51,825 nt of DNA, from positions 1 through 51,825 of the forward strand of contig NZ_JAGGOS010000035.1 of assembly GCF_018614205.1 (NCBI RefSeq). The letters are read 5' to 3'. Shown here in pieces: positions 25,048 to 32,990 of this stretch (positions are counted from its first letter, which is position 1; each line of letters begins with the position of its first letter). The stretch comes from Streptomyces sp. ISL-36 (GTDB lineage: Bacteria > Actinomycetota > Actinomycetes > Streptomycetales > Streptomycetaceae). The notes below the pieces were generated by a model. The model had not been told where the DNA came from. It did no database searches and worked only from the letters and a program-made list of their open reading frames with translations. Position numbers and translations under genes: made by a program.

Positions 25048-25271
25048 CGTAGAGACCGCCCGTCCGACCGGGCCCGGTGGTGTGGCAGCCGTGCGCCGCC
25101 CGCTCGCAGACTGGAGCGGCATACCTCTCACTCGAGGTGGAGCACGATGTGTCCGCGCTCGCGGTGGCCGCCGCTAGCTGCCGCGTCACTCCGTCAGCAG
25201 CAGTTCGGCGGCGGTCTCGCCCATGCGGCGCTCTCTCGGGCTGGCGTATCTCATCCCTGCGGTGACGCACG

Positions 25272-26231
25272 TCAGAGGCGGAGCAGGCGCTCGGCGTTGA
25301 GGTGGCAGATCTTGGCGCGGTCGGTCTCGCTGATCGGTGCGGTCTCGATGAATCGGACGGCGTCGTGGTTGCTTTCCAGAGGGTAGTCGGTGGCGAACAT
25401 GATGTGGTCGGCGCCGAGCGCCAGCAGGCTGCCGAGCAGAGGTGCATGGGCGCACACTCCGCTGGTGGTGATCATCATGTTGTCGCGGATGTAGTCGGAG
25501 GGGCGTGGCTTGGCCAGGCGGATGCCGCGTTGGTCGAGGAAGTCCCAGCGGCTGTCCAGGCGCCACAGGATGCCGGGGAGCCCTTCCCCCATGTGGCCCA
25601 GGACGAGGGTGGCGCCGGGGAAGCGGTCGAAGACGCCGCCGAAGAGGATGCGCAGGGCGTGGGTGGCGGTTTCCACGCCCCAGCTCCACATCGGCCCGAT
25701 CAGTTCCTCGTGGCCGCGCAGGTTGTGCCACACATCGTAGGAGTTCGCGGGGTGCAGGTAGACCGGCACACCGAGGGCCTCGGCGCGTTCCCACATCGGC
25801 CAGAACTTCTCCGCGTCCAGGTACTCGCCGTGCGTGTGGCCGTTGATCAGCGCGCCACGCAGGCCGAGTTGAGTGACTGCTCGTTCCAACTCGGCCGCGG
25901 CGCCGTCCGGGTCCTGCAGGGCCAGTGCCGCGAAGCCGGAGAAGCGGGTGGGGTGCTTGCCGGTGATCTCGGCGAGGAAGTCGTTGGCCTGTGCCGCGCG
26001 CTTGGTGGCGAGGGCCGTGTCGGTCTCGGCCTGGATGCCCGGTGCGGTCAGGGACAGCACCTCCATGTCTATGCCGAACTCGTCCATCTGGGGCAGGCGT
26101 ACGTCGGTGAAGTCCAGCAGGTGCCGTCTGGCCGCGTCCCATTGAGGCGGGTCGAACAAGGCGGCGGCGGGCAGGCTGTAGTGGGCCAGGGCGGACGTGG
26201 TGAAGTGCTCTTCGATCGCGATTTTTCTCAT
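25272..26231 (-). CDS. Amidohydrolase-type aromatic-acid decarboxylase (gamma-resorcylate decarboxylase-like)
   Basis: A 319-residue member of the ACMSD/gamma-resorcylate decarboxylase branch of the amidohydrolase superfamily. The metal-binding E-x-H is at the N-terminus (IAIEEHF, E7 and H9), with His160 in YLHPANSYD, His213 in LGHMGEG and Asp282 in FATDYP, matching the ligand and catalytic set of 2,6-dihydroxybenzoate decarboxylase. It would remove CO2 from a hydroxybenzoate without oxygen or cofactor. In this island 2,4,6-trihydroxybenzoate, giving phloroglucinol, is the obvious candidate (inference). It is the last gene of an iclR-MFS-decarboxylase unit. Confidence 0.85.
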   Translation of the reverse strand: MRKIAIEEHFTTSALAHYSLPAAALFDPPQWDAARRHLLDFTDVRLPQMDEFGIDMEVLSLTAPGIQAETDTALATKRAAQANDFLAEITGKHPTRFSGFAALALQDPDGAAAELERAVTQLGLRGALINGHTHGEYLDAEKFWPMWERAEALGVPVYLHPANSYDVWHNLRGHEELIGPMWSWGVETATHALRILFGGVFDRFPGATLVLGHMGEGLPGILWRLDSRWDFLDQRGIRLAKPRPSDYIRDNMMITTSGVCAHAPLLGSLLALGADHIMFATDYPLESNHDAVRFIETAPISETDRAKICHLNAERLLRL

Positions 26232-26336
26232 GGTGGGTGTCCTTCCCTCTGCTGAGTGGCGAGCCTGCGGTCGAGTGACGCCCGGCGGGGATGAGGCGAG
26301 ACCCGGGCTTGAAGGCGTGGCGGGGCGGCTGCGGGT

Positions 26337-27698
26337 TCAGCTTCCTGGGCTGGGCTCCGCGGAACCGATGGGTACGCTCTGCCGGCGCGGGGCGCGGTGG
26401 CCGGCCGGCCGGGCCGGGACGGCGATCGCCGCCGTGGCGCCGACGGCGGCGGTGGCGGCGAAGAGGTAGAAGTTCCATTCCAGGCCGAGCGCGGAGTCGA
26501 GGATGCGTCCGCCGAGCGAGGGGCCGACGATGGCGCCGAGCCGGCCGACGGACAGCGACCAGCCGATGGCCGGCACGCGCAGATTTGCCGGCATGCGGTC
26601 GATCAGGTAGGCATTGACGAGCGCCTGGCAGGCCAGCAGCCCGAAGCCGCACACGAGCAGGCACAGGTACAGCACCCAGGTGGCCGGTTTGCGGCTCATC
26701 ACGAGCAGCCCGGCACTGCCGGCGAGGAACGCGCCGGCCACCACGCGCTTGGGGCCGAGTCGGTCGGCGAGCACCCCTCCGGGCACCAGACCGACGCCGG
26801 CGCCGATCCACGACAGACACGTCATGGTCAGGGCCGAGCCGATGGAGAAGCCGCCGGTCTGCATGAGGGTCGGCAGCCACGTGCTGAAGCCGAAGATCAG
26901 CAGCAGACCGCAGAAGGCCATCACCCAGAACAGCAGCGTGGTGACGACCAGCGGCCGGGAGAGCAGCGGGCCGAGCCCGAGGAACCGGTGGGCCGGCTCG
27001 GAGGCGGCGGGCGGTTGTGGAACCGGCAGGCCGAATCGGGCGGCGGTACGGGCGGCTTCCTCGGCCCTGCCGGTACGCAGCAGGTACTGCGGGCTCTCGG
27101 GCAGGCGCAGGAAGGCCCAGGGAACCGCGGTGAGCAGGGCGGCCGCGCCGACGGCGTACAGCATCCGGAAGGAGACGTCTGGCAGCAGCCACGAGCCGAG
27201 CAGCGGTGCCCCGAGGGAGCCGACGCAGGAGCCTGCCATGGTGATGGCGATGTTGCGGGCCCGCCGTTGAGGTGCGGACATGTCACCCACGACGGCGGTG
27301 AGCGTGGGCAGTACGACGCCGAGGCCGATCCCGGCGAGGAGGCGGGACGCTGCGAACACGCCGGGCCCGTCGGCCAGGGCGGAGCCGAGCATGCACAGGG
27401 AGAACAACGACAGGCCGTTCAGGAGCAGGCGGCGGGTGCCCAGGCGCCGCCCCGCGGCCCCGGCGACGCCCGCGCCGATGAGCATGCCGACGGCGACGAG
27501 CGATCCGATGTCGCCGGCTTCTCCCTTGGACAGGTTCCAGCCGGGCTCGTGCAGCAGCGCCGGCACGGTGGCCCCGTACACGGACAGGTCATAGCCTTCG
27601 AACATCGCGATGAGAGCGGCCAGCAGGACGAAAAGGCGTACGTCCGCAGGACGTGGTCGGGCCGGGGCCGGGCGTCTTGGAGACGGCTTCGCTTTCAT
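26337..27698 (-). CDS. MFS transporter, aromatic acid:H+ symporter (AAHS) type
   Basis: A 453-residue, 12-helix major facilitator. The first helix motif FEGYDLSVYGATVPALL is the DGYD-type signature of AAHS transporters such as PcaK and BenK, followed by GRRLGTRRLLL in loop 2-3 and PESPQYLLRTGR after helix 6. It should import an aromatic acid with protons. It lies between an IclR gene (88-bp gap) and the decarboxylase (105-bp gap) in one orientation, so its substrate is likely the hydroxybenzoate that the decarboxylase uses. Confidence 0.88.
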   Translation of the reverse strand: MKAKPSPRRPAPARPRPADVRLFVLLAALIAMFEGYDLSVYGATVPALLHEPGWNLSKGEAGDIGSLVAVGMLIGAGVAGAAGRRLGTRRLLLNGLSLFSLCMLGSALADGPGVFAASRLLAGIGLGVVLPTLTAVVGDMSAPQRRARNIAITMAGSCVGSLGAPLLGSWLLPDVSFRMLYAVGAAALLTAVPWAFLRLPESPQYLLRTGRAEEAARTAARFGLPVPQPPAASEPAHRFLGLGPLLSRPLVVTTLLFWVMAFCGLLLIFGFSTWLPTLMQTGGFSIGSALTMTCLSWIGAGVGLVPGGVLADRLGPKRVVAGAFLAGSAGLLVMSRKPATWVLYLCLLVCGFGLLACQALVNAYLIDRMPANLRVPAIGWSLSVGRLGAIVGPSLGGRILDSALGLEWNFYLFAATAAVGATAAIAVPARPAGHRAPRRQSVPIGSAEPSPGS

Positions 27699-27786
27699 GA
27701 TGGCGATTCCTTTGGTCTCGGGACACGTGCCGGAGGAGGACGCGGACGGGGGAAGCGCGAGCCCGGAGCCGAGCGACGGATGGCCG

Positions 27787-28590
27787 TCACGATGCGGGCT
27801 TCATGGGGCCGAAGTCCGTTTCGATACGGTCCCTGGCGTGCAGCAGGGCATCGGCGATCGCCTGCTCCCGCCCGGTGAAGCGTTGCGTCGGGGTGGGCAC
27901 GCTGATGGCTGCGGTGCCCCAGGCCGCGGTGCGGATGGCGACGCCGGCCGCGGATATGCCGACGGTGTGCTCTTCGCGGTCGAAGGCGACGCCGGTGCGG
28001 CGAATGACGTCGAGCTCGCGGTGCAGGGCGGGGCGGGTGGTGAGGGTGTGCGGCGTTTCGGCGGTGAGCCGGTTCGGTACGGCGTGCTCGAACGCGTTCG
28101 TCGGGAGGGCGGCGAGCAGTGCCTTGCCGGGCGCGCAGCAGTGCAGGGGGAAACCGGCACCGACGGCGCTGACCGCGCGCAGCCGGCGGTCGGCGATGAC
28201 CTGGTCGACGAAGACCACCTGGTGGTCCTCCAGGACCGACAGGTCTACCGTTTCCTCGAGTTGACGGGACAGATCTTCCAGATGGGGACGCAGATCCACG
28301 ATCATGGCTGATCGCACGGAAGCGGCCATGCGGGGGATCTCCGGCCCCAGCCGGTACCGCCCGCGGGTGCCGGTCACGGTCACCAGTCCCTCCGCCTCCA
28401 GCGCACCGAGGATGCGGTGGACCGTGGACTTGGCAAGGCCGATCCGCTCGACCACCTCGGCCTGGGTCAGGCCGGACGGGGCTGCCTGGAGCAGGCGCAG
28501 CACCTCCGCGGCCCGCGCGATGACCTGGATGCCGCCCGACGTGGCCTCCCGTTTCGTCTCCTGCCCCACCGACTGGTCGGTCACCGGCAT
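27787..28590 (-). CDS. IclR-family regulator
   Basis: A 267-residue IclR protein. The N-terminal winged helix is AEVVERIGLAKSTVHRILGALEAEGLV; the ligand domain has CCAPGKALLAALP and the C-terminal VGISAAGVAIRTAAWGTAAISV block. The ATG at 28590 is supported by AGGGAG about 8 nt upstream; earlier in-frame codons are not. It precedes the AAHS transporter and decarboxylase genes and probably controls them in response to an aromatic acid. Confidence 0.87.
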   Translation of the reverse strand: MPVTDQSVGQETKREATSGGIQVIARAAEVLRLLQAAPSGLTQAEVVERIGLAKSTVHRILGALEAEGLVTVTGTRGRYRLGPEIPRMAASVRSAMIVDLRPHLEDLSRQLEETVDLSVLEDHQVVFVDQVIADRRLRAVSAVGAGFPLHCCAPGKALLAALPTNAFEHAVPNRLTAETPHTLTTRPALHRELDVIRRTGVAFDREEHTVGISAAGVAIRTAAWGTAAISVPTPTQRFTGREQAIADALLHARDRIETDFGPMKPAS

Positions 28591-28731
28591 GACTGCTCCC
28601 TTCTCCCGTCGTTCTCCGGGACCAGACTGCCGTATCGCTTCGGGGGCGGTGAGTACGGGCCGCATGTCAGCCCATGCGTTGATCCGGGCATCGCGGAAGC
28701 GTAGGTTTTCGGTTGCCCGTCACAGCTTCTC

Positions 28732-28762
28732 GACCGCCGGATGGCCTTGGGAACCGGTGGTC
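28732..28762 (-). terminator. Stem-loop after the MBL-fold gene
   Basis: GACCGCCGG and CCGGTGGTC pair at 8 of 9 positions around a 13-nt loop. The structure lies 38 bp past the metallo-hydrolase stop codon, between that gene and iclR. It may end the minus-strand transcript that begins at the phloroglucinol operon. Confidence 0.35.
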
Positions 28763-28799
28763 GGCCGGCTCGCAGCACTCAGGTGTGACGTGGGTGGGA

Positions 28800-29969
28800 T
28801 CATTTTCGCTTGCCGACCCCGAACTGGGTCAGGTCGTGACCTGGGGTGATCTTGCCGTGGTATGTCCTTCCTACGTCCCGGCGCCAGCGGTCGTCCGAGA
28901 CGTCCCGCGGATCGCCCGGGGTGAGGTGGCTGAGGACGACGTGGGCGACGTCTGCGGACTTCGCCACACGTCCCACGTCCTGGGCGGTGGTGTGGGCTTG
29001 CTCCATGTGGTCGCTGAAGCCCGGCCCGTAGCCCGTCGTGGTCTTGGCGAACCAGTCGAGGTTGGTCGCTTCGTGGACCAGGATGTGGCTGCCCGCGGCC
29101 AGTCGGGAGACGTTGTCGCTGTAGGCGGTGTCGCCGGAGAACGTCACCGATCCGTCGTCGGTGTCGAAGCGGTAGGCGAAGGAGGGGAAGACGGGCCCGT
29201 GGGGCACGAGGACGGCGGTCACCCTGACCCGCTCGTCCTCGAAGACGCGAAAGGGACGCATGGCGGGCGCGGTGTCGGTCGCGGAGGCGTTCGTCCCGGA
29301 GGGAAGGCGGATGTCCCGGGCGTCGAACAGCCGCTCCTCGTCGATGTGCGCGCCGACCTCCACATTGCGGATGTTCATGTCGTAGGCGTACGCGGACAGC
29401 AGACCCTCGAACATGTCCTCCGTGCCCGGGGTCGCCGCCTTGCCGGACCGCACCATCGGCACGGATTTCCCGCCGAACGGCTTGGCGAATCCGCCCGCGC
29501 GGCCGGGTCCGTGGACGGGAAGAGGCCCGCCGAGCTGATCGGGCTGCATCCAGAGCACGTTGAAGAGATCGAAGAGGTGGTCCGAGTGCAGGTGGGTGAT
29601 GAACATGCCGCTCAGGCCGGCCGGTTTCAGCCCGGCCTGTCCCATCCTGCGGGCTGCGCCGAGCCCTGCGTCGATTAGGTAGTGCCGGTCTCCGACGACG
29701 AGGGCGCTGGATATGCCGGCACGCCCGGCGCAGAAAACCGGTCCTCCCGTCGTGCCCAGCAGGACCAGGCGGGTGTGGTGGCCGTCGGCCTTTCCGGAGA
29801 GTGTGGTGGGCTCGGGTGGCACCGACGCGGAGGCCGGCTTCTGTGCGGTGGTGGAGGCGGCATGGCTCGTGCATGCGGTCAGCCCCGCTGCGGCCATTCC
29901 GAAGGCACCGAGTGCGGCGCGACGGGGCCATTGTCCGCCGTGCGTACGGCGGGTGTCGTCCTGTGGCAT
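28800..29969 (-). CDS. Exported MBL-fold metallo-hydrolase (probable Tat lipoprotein)
   Basis: A 389-residue metallo-beta-lactamase-fold protein with a twin-arginine-like signal (PRRAALGAFGMAAAGL) and a lipobox LTAC (Cys33), so it is probably anchored outside the membrane. Metal motifs are THLHSDH (H126, H128, D130, H131), PHGPVFPSFAYRF, SGDTAYSD and a late SHLTPGD. It resembles RNase Z/arylsulfatase-like MBL proteins. It lies 117 bp downstream of the BKACE gene, same strand. An extracellular lactonase, sulfatase or ester hydrolase acting on a plant phenolic conjugate would fit, but this is a guess from context. Confidence 0.8.
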   Translation of the reverse strand: MPQDDTRRTHGGQWPRRAALGAFGMAAAGLTACTSHAASTTAQKPASASVPPEPTTLSGKADGHHTRLVLLGTTGGPVFCAGRAGISSALVVGDRHYLIDAGLGAARRMGQAGLKPAGLSGMFITHLHSDHLFDLFNVLWMQPDQLGGPLPVHGPGRAGGFAKPFGGKSVPMVRSGKAATPGTEDMFEGLLSAYAYDMNIRNVEVGAHIDEERLFDARDIRLPSGTNASATDTAPAMRPFRVFEDERVRVTAVLVPHGPVFPSFAYRFDTDDGSVTFSGDTAYSDNVSRLAAGSHILVHEATNLDWFAKTTTGYGPGFSDHMEQAHTTAQDVGRVAKSADVAHVVLSHLTPGDPRDVSDDRWRRDVGRTYHGKITPGHDLTQFGVGKRK

Positions 29970-29996
29970 GTCTGCTCCTCCGGCATGTCTGCTCCT
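29965..29996. repeat. Tandem duplication of the MBL gene start region
   Basis: GGCATGTCTGCTCCT occurs at 29965-29979 and again at 29982-29996 (period 17 bp). Read on the minus strand, both copies supply AGGAG followed by an ATG (29969 and 29986). Because 17 is not a multiple of three, the outer ATG opens a different, short frame, so the duplication creates a competing start. Confidence 0.85.
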
Positions 29997-30086
29997 GTGG
30001 TACGAGCCGCTTGGTGGGTGGTGGCGCCACGGCGGGACGAGGACGGCAGAGCGCCCCGGGCGACGTGGCGCCTCGACAATCGACGG

Positions 30087-30905
30087 TCAGGCGACGGCCG
30101 GCAGGCCGAGGAGCCGTTGGGTCTCCTCCACTCCGGCGACGCCCAGGTCGAGGTCGCGGGCGAGGGCGACCGCCCGGTCGACCAGGGGCAGGTTCCCGTG
30201 CGCGAGCTCGCCCTTGCGCAGGTGCAGCGTGTCCTCAAGACCGGCGCGGGCGTTGCCGCCGAGGGCCAGGCCCATGGCGGTGAGCGGCAGGTTGTGCCGG
30301 CCGATCGCGATGACCTGCCAGACCGCGTCCGGGGGCAGCCGGCGGACCATGGTGAGGAGGTTGTCGGCGGTGGCGGCCATGCCGCCGCGGACGCCGAGCA
30401 CGAGGGAGAACTGCAGCGGCTCCGCGAGCAGGCCCTCCTTCCACAGCCGCAGACACGCGTCCAGGTGCCCCGTGTCGTAGATCTCCAGTTCGGGCTTGAT
30501 GCCCAACTCGCGCATGCGAGCCGCCAGTCGGCGCACCTTGTCCGGTGGGTTGCGGAACTCGCCGTCGCCGAAGCTCATCGAGCACGGGTTGAGGGTGGCC
30601 ATGCGGGGCCGCAGCTTCACCAGTCGCTCGCGCTCCTCGAAGGGCACGCTGAGCCCCACTCCGGTGGAGAGCTGGATCAGGATCGGGCAGCGTTCGCCGA
30701 TCAGTTCCATGGTGCGGCGTGCGACGCCCAGGTCGGCGGTCGGCCGCTGCTGCTCATCGCGCAGGTGGATGTGGGCTACGGAAGCCCCGGCGCGGTGGGC
30801 GTCGGCGACGGCCTCGGCGATCTCCTCCGGGGAGGTGGGCAAGTGCGGGTTGTCGTTCTTGGTGGCGATCGGCCCGGTGGGCGCGACGGTGATGACGACG
30901 CCCAT
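30087..30905 (-). CDS. BKACE (DUF849) enzyme, candidate triacetate:acetoacetate-lyase
   Basis: A 272-residue beta-keto acid cleavage enzyme (TIM barrel). Members condense a beta-keto acid with acetyl-CoA and release acetoacetate plus a new acyl-CoA. The zinc ligands are visible as H45 and H47 in VAHIHLRD and E224 in AGLEDTLHL; the N-terminal TVAPTGPIATKNDNPHLPTS is the family signature. In the clostridial phloroglucinol pathway a BKACE cleaves triacetate (3,5-dioxohexanoate). Here the gene closes an operon that encodes the three preceding enzyme families, starting 1 bp after the cupin gene. Family is certain; the triacetate substrate is inferred. Confidence 0.87.
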   Translation of the reverse strand: MGVVITVAPTGPIATKNDNPHLPTSPEEIAEAVADAHRAGASVAHIHLRDEQQRPTADLGVARRTMELIGERCPILIQLSTGVGLSVPFEERERLVKLRPRMATLNPCSMSFGDGEFRNPPDKVRRLAARMRELGIKPELEIYDTGHLDACLRLWKEGLLAEPLQFSLVLGVRGGMAATADNLLTMVRRLPPDAVWQVIAIGRHNLPLTAMGLALGGNARAGLEDTLHLRKGELAHGNLPLVDRAVALARDLDLGVAGVEETQRLLGLPAVA

Positions 30906-30906
30906 G

Positions 30907-31263
30907 TCAGTCCTCCCCGTGCGGCAGCGCGATGGTGACGAGCAGAGTGGCGGGGCGCTTGGAGCGGTTCTCCACCGAGCGGATCTGGCCCTTGGCCAGG
31001 TGTACGGAGTCGTACTGCCGCAGCGTCTCCTCCCGGTCGTCGGCGATGACCACCACCTCGCCGTCGAGGACGACGTACACCGTCTCCTCCGCCGTGGGCG
31101 CCGCGTCCGCCGCTCCGCCGGGCAGGTAGTACGACAGGCCGGTCCAGAAGCGTGTGGTCGGTCCGGCTTCGTGGCCCTGGAGCCGCAGTGCGCCGACGCC
31201 GTGGTGCAGCGGCGGCTGGTACGGCGGGGCTTGGTCGAGCCGGGTGACGCGGAGCGGGCTCAT
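30907..31263 (-). CDS. Small cupin protein inside the phloroglucinol operon
   Basis: A 118-residue cupin that starts in the stop codon of the cyclase-family gene (4-bp overlap) and ends 1 bp before the BKACE gene. The fold is visible in PTAEETVYVVLDGEVVVIAD and LRQYDSVHLAKGQIRSVENR, but motif 1 lacks the HxH pair, so metal binding is doubtful. It may be a ligand sensor, a stabiliser or an isomerase for an enol/keto intermediate such as triacetate. I know of no such component in the clostridial phloroglucinol pathway. Confidence 0.75.
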   Translation of the reverse strand: MSPLRVTRLDQAPPYQPPLHHGVGALRLQGHEAGPTTRFWTGLSYYLPGGAADAAPTAEETVYVVLDGEVVVIADDREETLRQYDSVHLAKGQIRSVENRSKRPATLLVTIALPHGED

Positions 31264-32096
31264 CCGCGCTTCCCTGTCTCGATCCGGTACTGGCCGGTGG
31301 GGTCGACGATGGCGACCAGGCGGACGATGCAGCCGTCGCCGCCGGTCCAGCGCCAGGGGAACGCGGCGAACGTGACCCGCTTGCCGGTGACCTTGTCCAG
31401 GTCGCCGCCGACGTTCTCGAAGCCGATGATGCCCTTGGACAGAATGGCCCGGTGGCACGGCTCCCACTCGGGGAAGTCGTCCTTGGCCTTTCGGCCGGTC
31501 TCGGCCTCGTACTCCTCGCAGGCCCATGGCAGCAGGCCGTTCGGGGCGCCCGGGCCGTGCGGCCCGATGGCGGTGGCCAGCGGGTGGTCGAGCGCCTGTG
31601 TATCGGTGCCGACGGCCTTGACGCCCTTGGCGGCGAACCATTCGCCGGCCTCCTTGTAGAAGCCGGGGGAGTAGGCGTAGTAGTCGCTGTTGTCGCCGTA
31701 GGTGTGGTGCCAGCCGGTGTTGACGACGACGATGTCGCCGGGGCGGATCTCGGGGGTGGCCGCCTCAAGGTCGGCGGCGGTGACAACCTCCCACTTCTTC
31801 TTGGGGATCGACACGACCACGCCCGTGCCGAAGAAGGAGCTGAGCGGTATCTCGTCGAGCAGTGGGGTGTTCTCCACGACGTGGCCGGGGGCGTCGATGT
31901 GGGTGCCCGAGTGCATGACCGTGGTGATCTTCTGGGTGAGCACGCGGGATTTGGACATGCTGTGCAGGCGCTCGATCTTCACGTCCTCGAAGTACGGCCA
32001 GCACGGGGTGCCGTGCCCCCACGGGTGGGAGAGGTCATAGAACTCCAGGCCCTGCTCGTTGGGGCCGAGGGGCCAGGTGAAAGAGGTCTCGGTCAT
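31260..32096 (-). CDS. Cyclase-family metal hydrolase, candidate dihydrophloroglucinol cyclohydrolase
   Basis: A 278-residue enzyme of the cyclase/kynurenine-formamidase family. The metal motif is HSGTHIDAPGH (H62, H66, D68); DIVVVNTGWHHTY and the C-terminal FAAFPWRWTGGDGC segment are also family marks. These Mn/Zn enzymes hydrolyse C-N or, in dihydrophloroglucinol cyclohydrolase, a C-C bond of a cyclic diketone, opening the ring to 3-hydroxy-5-oxohexanoate. The gene lies 6 bp after the dehydrogenase gene and overlaps the cupin gene by 4 bp. The specific substrate is inferred from the operon. Confidence 0.85.
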   Translation of the reverse strand: MTETSFTWPLGPNEQGLEFYDLSHPWGHGTPCWPYFEDVKIERLHSMSKSRVLTQKITTVMHSGTHIDAPGHVVENTPLLDEIPLSSFFGTGVVVSIPKKKWEVVTAADLEAATPEIRPGDIVVVNTGWHHTYGDNSDYYAYSPGFYKEAGEWFAAKGVKAVGTDTQALDHPLATAIGPHGPGAPNGLLPWACEEYEAETGRKAKDDFPEWEPCHRAILSKGIIGFENVGGDLDKVTGKRVTFAAFPWRWTGGDGCIVRLVAIVDPTGQYRIETGKRG

Positions 32097-32102
32097 GGGC
32101 GT

Positions 32103-32990
32103 TCACCTTTCGTGGGACTGCGGTTCGGTCAGCGAGAGCTGTCGGGCGATGTGCTGGGCCAGGCGTGCGCCTGCCCGTTCGCGGCTGCCCTCGGGCCAGG
32201 TGAGGAAGCCGCGGCCGCTCTTGGCGCCCAGGTCGCCCGCCGCCACCAGCTCACTCAGCAGCGGAGAAGGACTCGCGGAGCGGTTCAGGTCGGGCAGGAC
32301 GGCCTCGTGGATGGCCAGGGTGAGGTCGAGCCCGACGTAGTCGGCGTTCTCCAGGGGTCCCATGGCGGACAGGCGCAGGCCGATGGTGTTGCGGACCACG
32401 GTCTCGACCGTCTCCGCGGTGCACACTCCGTCCGCGACGAGCGCGATCGCCTCGCGCCACAGGGCGTGCTGGAGCCGGTTGCCGACGAATCCGGGCACGT
32501 CGCGCTCGACGCGCACCGGCAGTTTGCCGAGGGATGCCAGGAGAGCCGACGCGCGCTCCATCGTCTCCTCGCTGGTGTGCTTCCCGCGGACGACCTCGAC
32601 CACCGGGATCAGGCCGGGCGGGTTCCACCAGTGGGTGCCGACCACTCGCTCGGGGCGGGCGGTGCGTTCGGCGATGCTGCTCACCGGTAGTACGGAGGTG
32701 TTGCTGGCCAGCAGCGCGTCGGGCAACAGGCGGTCCAGGTGGGTGAACAGAGCCCGTTTGGCCTCCAGGTTCTCGGCGACGGCTTCGACGACGAGGCCGG
32801 CTCCCGTGACGGCTTCGGCCAGGTCGGTGCTGCCGTCGACGTCCCCGTCGGCGCCCCGCAGGCTGTCCACCGCGCTGCGCAGGGCGTCGGCGTCGACATC
32901 GTGCAGACGTACGGGATGGCCCGCGCCCGCGAACACCTCGGCTATGCCCCGGCCCATCAGCCCCGCGCCGACGACGGCGACGGTCAGCAC
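32103..32990 (-). CDS. 3-hydroxyacyl-CoA dehydrogenase family protein, candidate 3-hydroxy-5-oxohexanoate dehydrogenase
   Basis: A 295-residue NAD-dependent dehydrogenase. The Rossmann motif is VAVVGAGLMGRGIAEVFAGA at the N-terminus; VVEAVAENLEAKR and LASNTSVLPVSSIA follow, with the catalytic His120 in GTHWWNPPG and a C-terminal helical dimer domain. It starts at a GTG that overlaps the SDR gene by 7 bp. The C-terminal domain fits a small hydroxy acid or its CoA ester. In the proposed pathway it oxidises (S)-3-hydroxy-5-oxohexanoate to triacetate. A beta-hydroxybutyryl-CoA dehydrogenase role is the alternative. Confidence 0.85.
   Translation of the reverse strand: MLTVAVVGAGLMGRGIAEVFAGAGHPVRLHDVDADALRSAVDSLRGADGDVDGSTDLAEAVTGAGLVVEAVAENLEAKRALFTHLDRLLPDALLASNTSVLPVSSIAERTARPERVVGTHWWNPPGLIPVVEVVRGKHTSEETMERASALLASLGKLPVRVERDVPGFVGNRLQHALWREAIALVADGVCTAETVETVVRNTIGLRLSAMGPLENADYVGLDLTLAIHEAVLPDLNRSASPSPLLSELVAAGDLGAKSGRGFLTWPEGSRERAGARLAQHIARQLSLTEPQSHER

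Noticed and set aside
25190..25255. Minus-strand peptide ending RRMGETAAELLLTE, similar to the end of LacI-type regulators
   Set aside because: Only about 15 residues look alike and no upstream part is visible; the match can be chance.
30087..32990. Reading the BKACE, dehydrogenase and cyclase genes as a carnitine or lysine-fermentation operon
   Set aside because: BKACE and 3-hydroxyacyl dehydrogenase also occur in carnitine breakdown, but the cyclase-family hydrolase and SDR do not fit there, and no carnitine or aminohexanoate genes are present. The phloroglucinol reading explains all four families.
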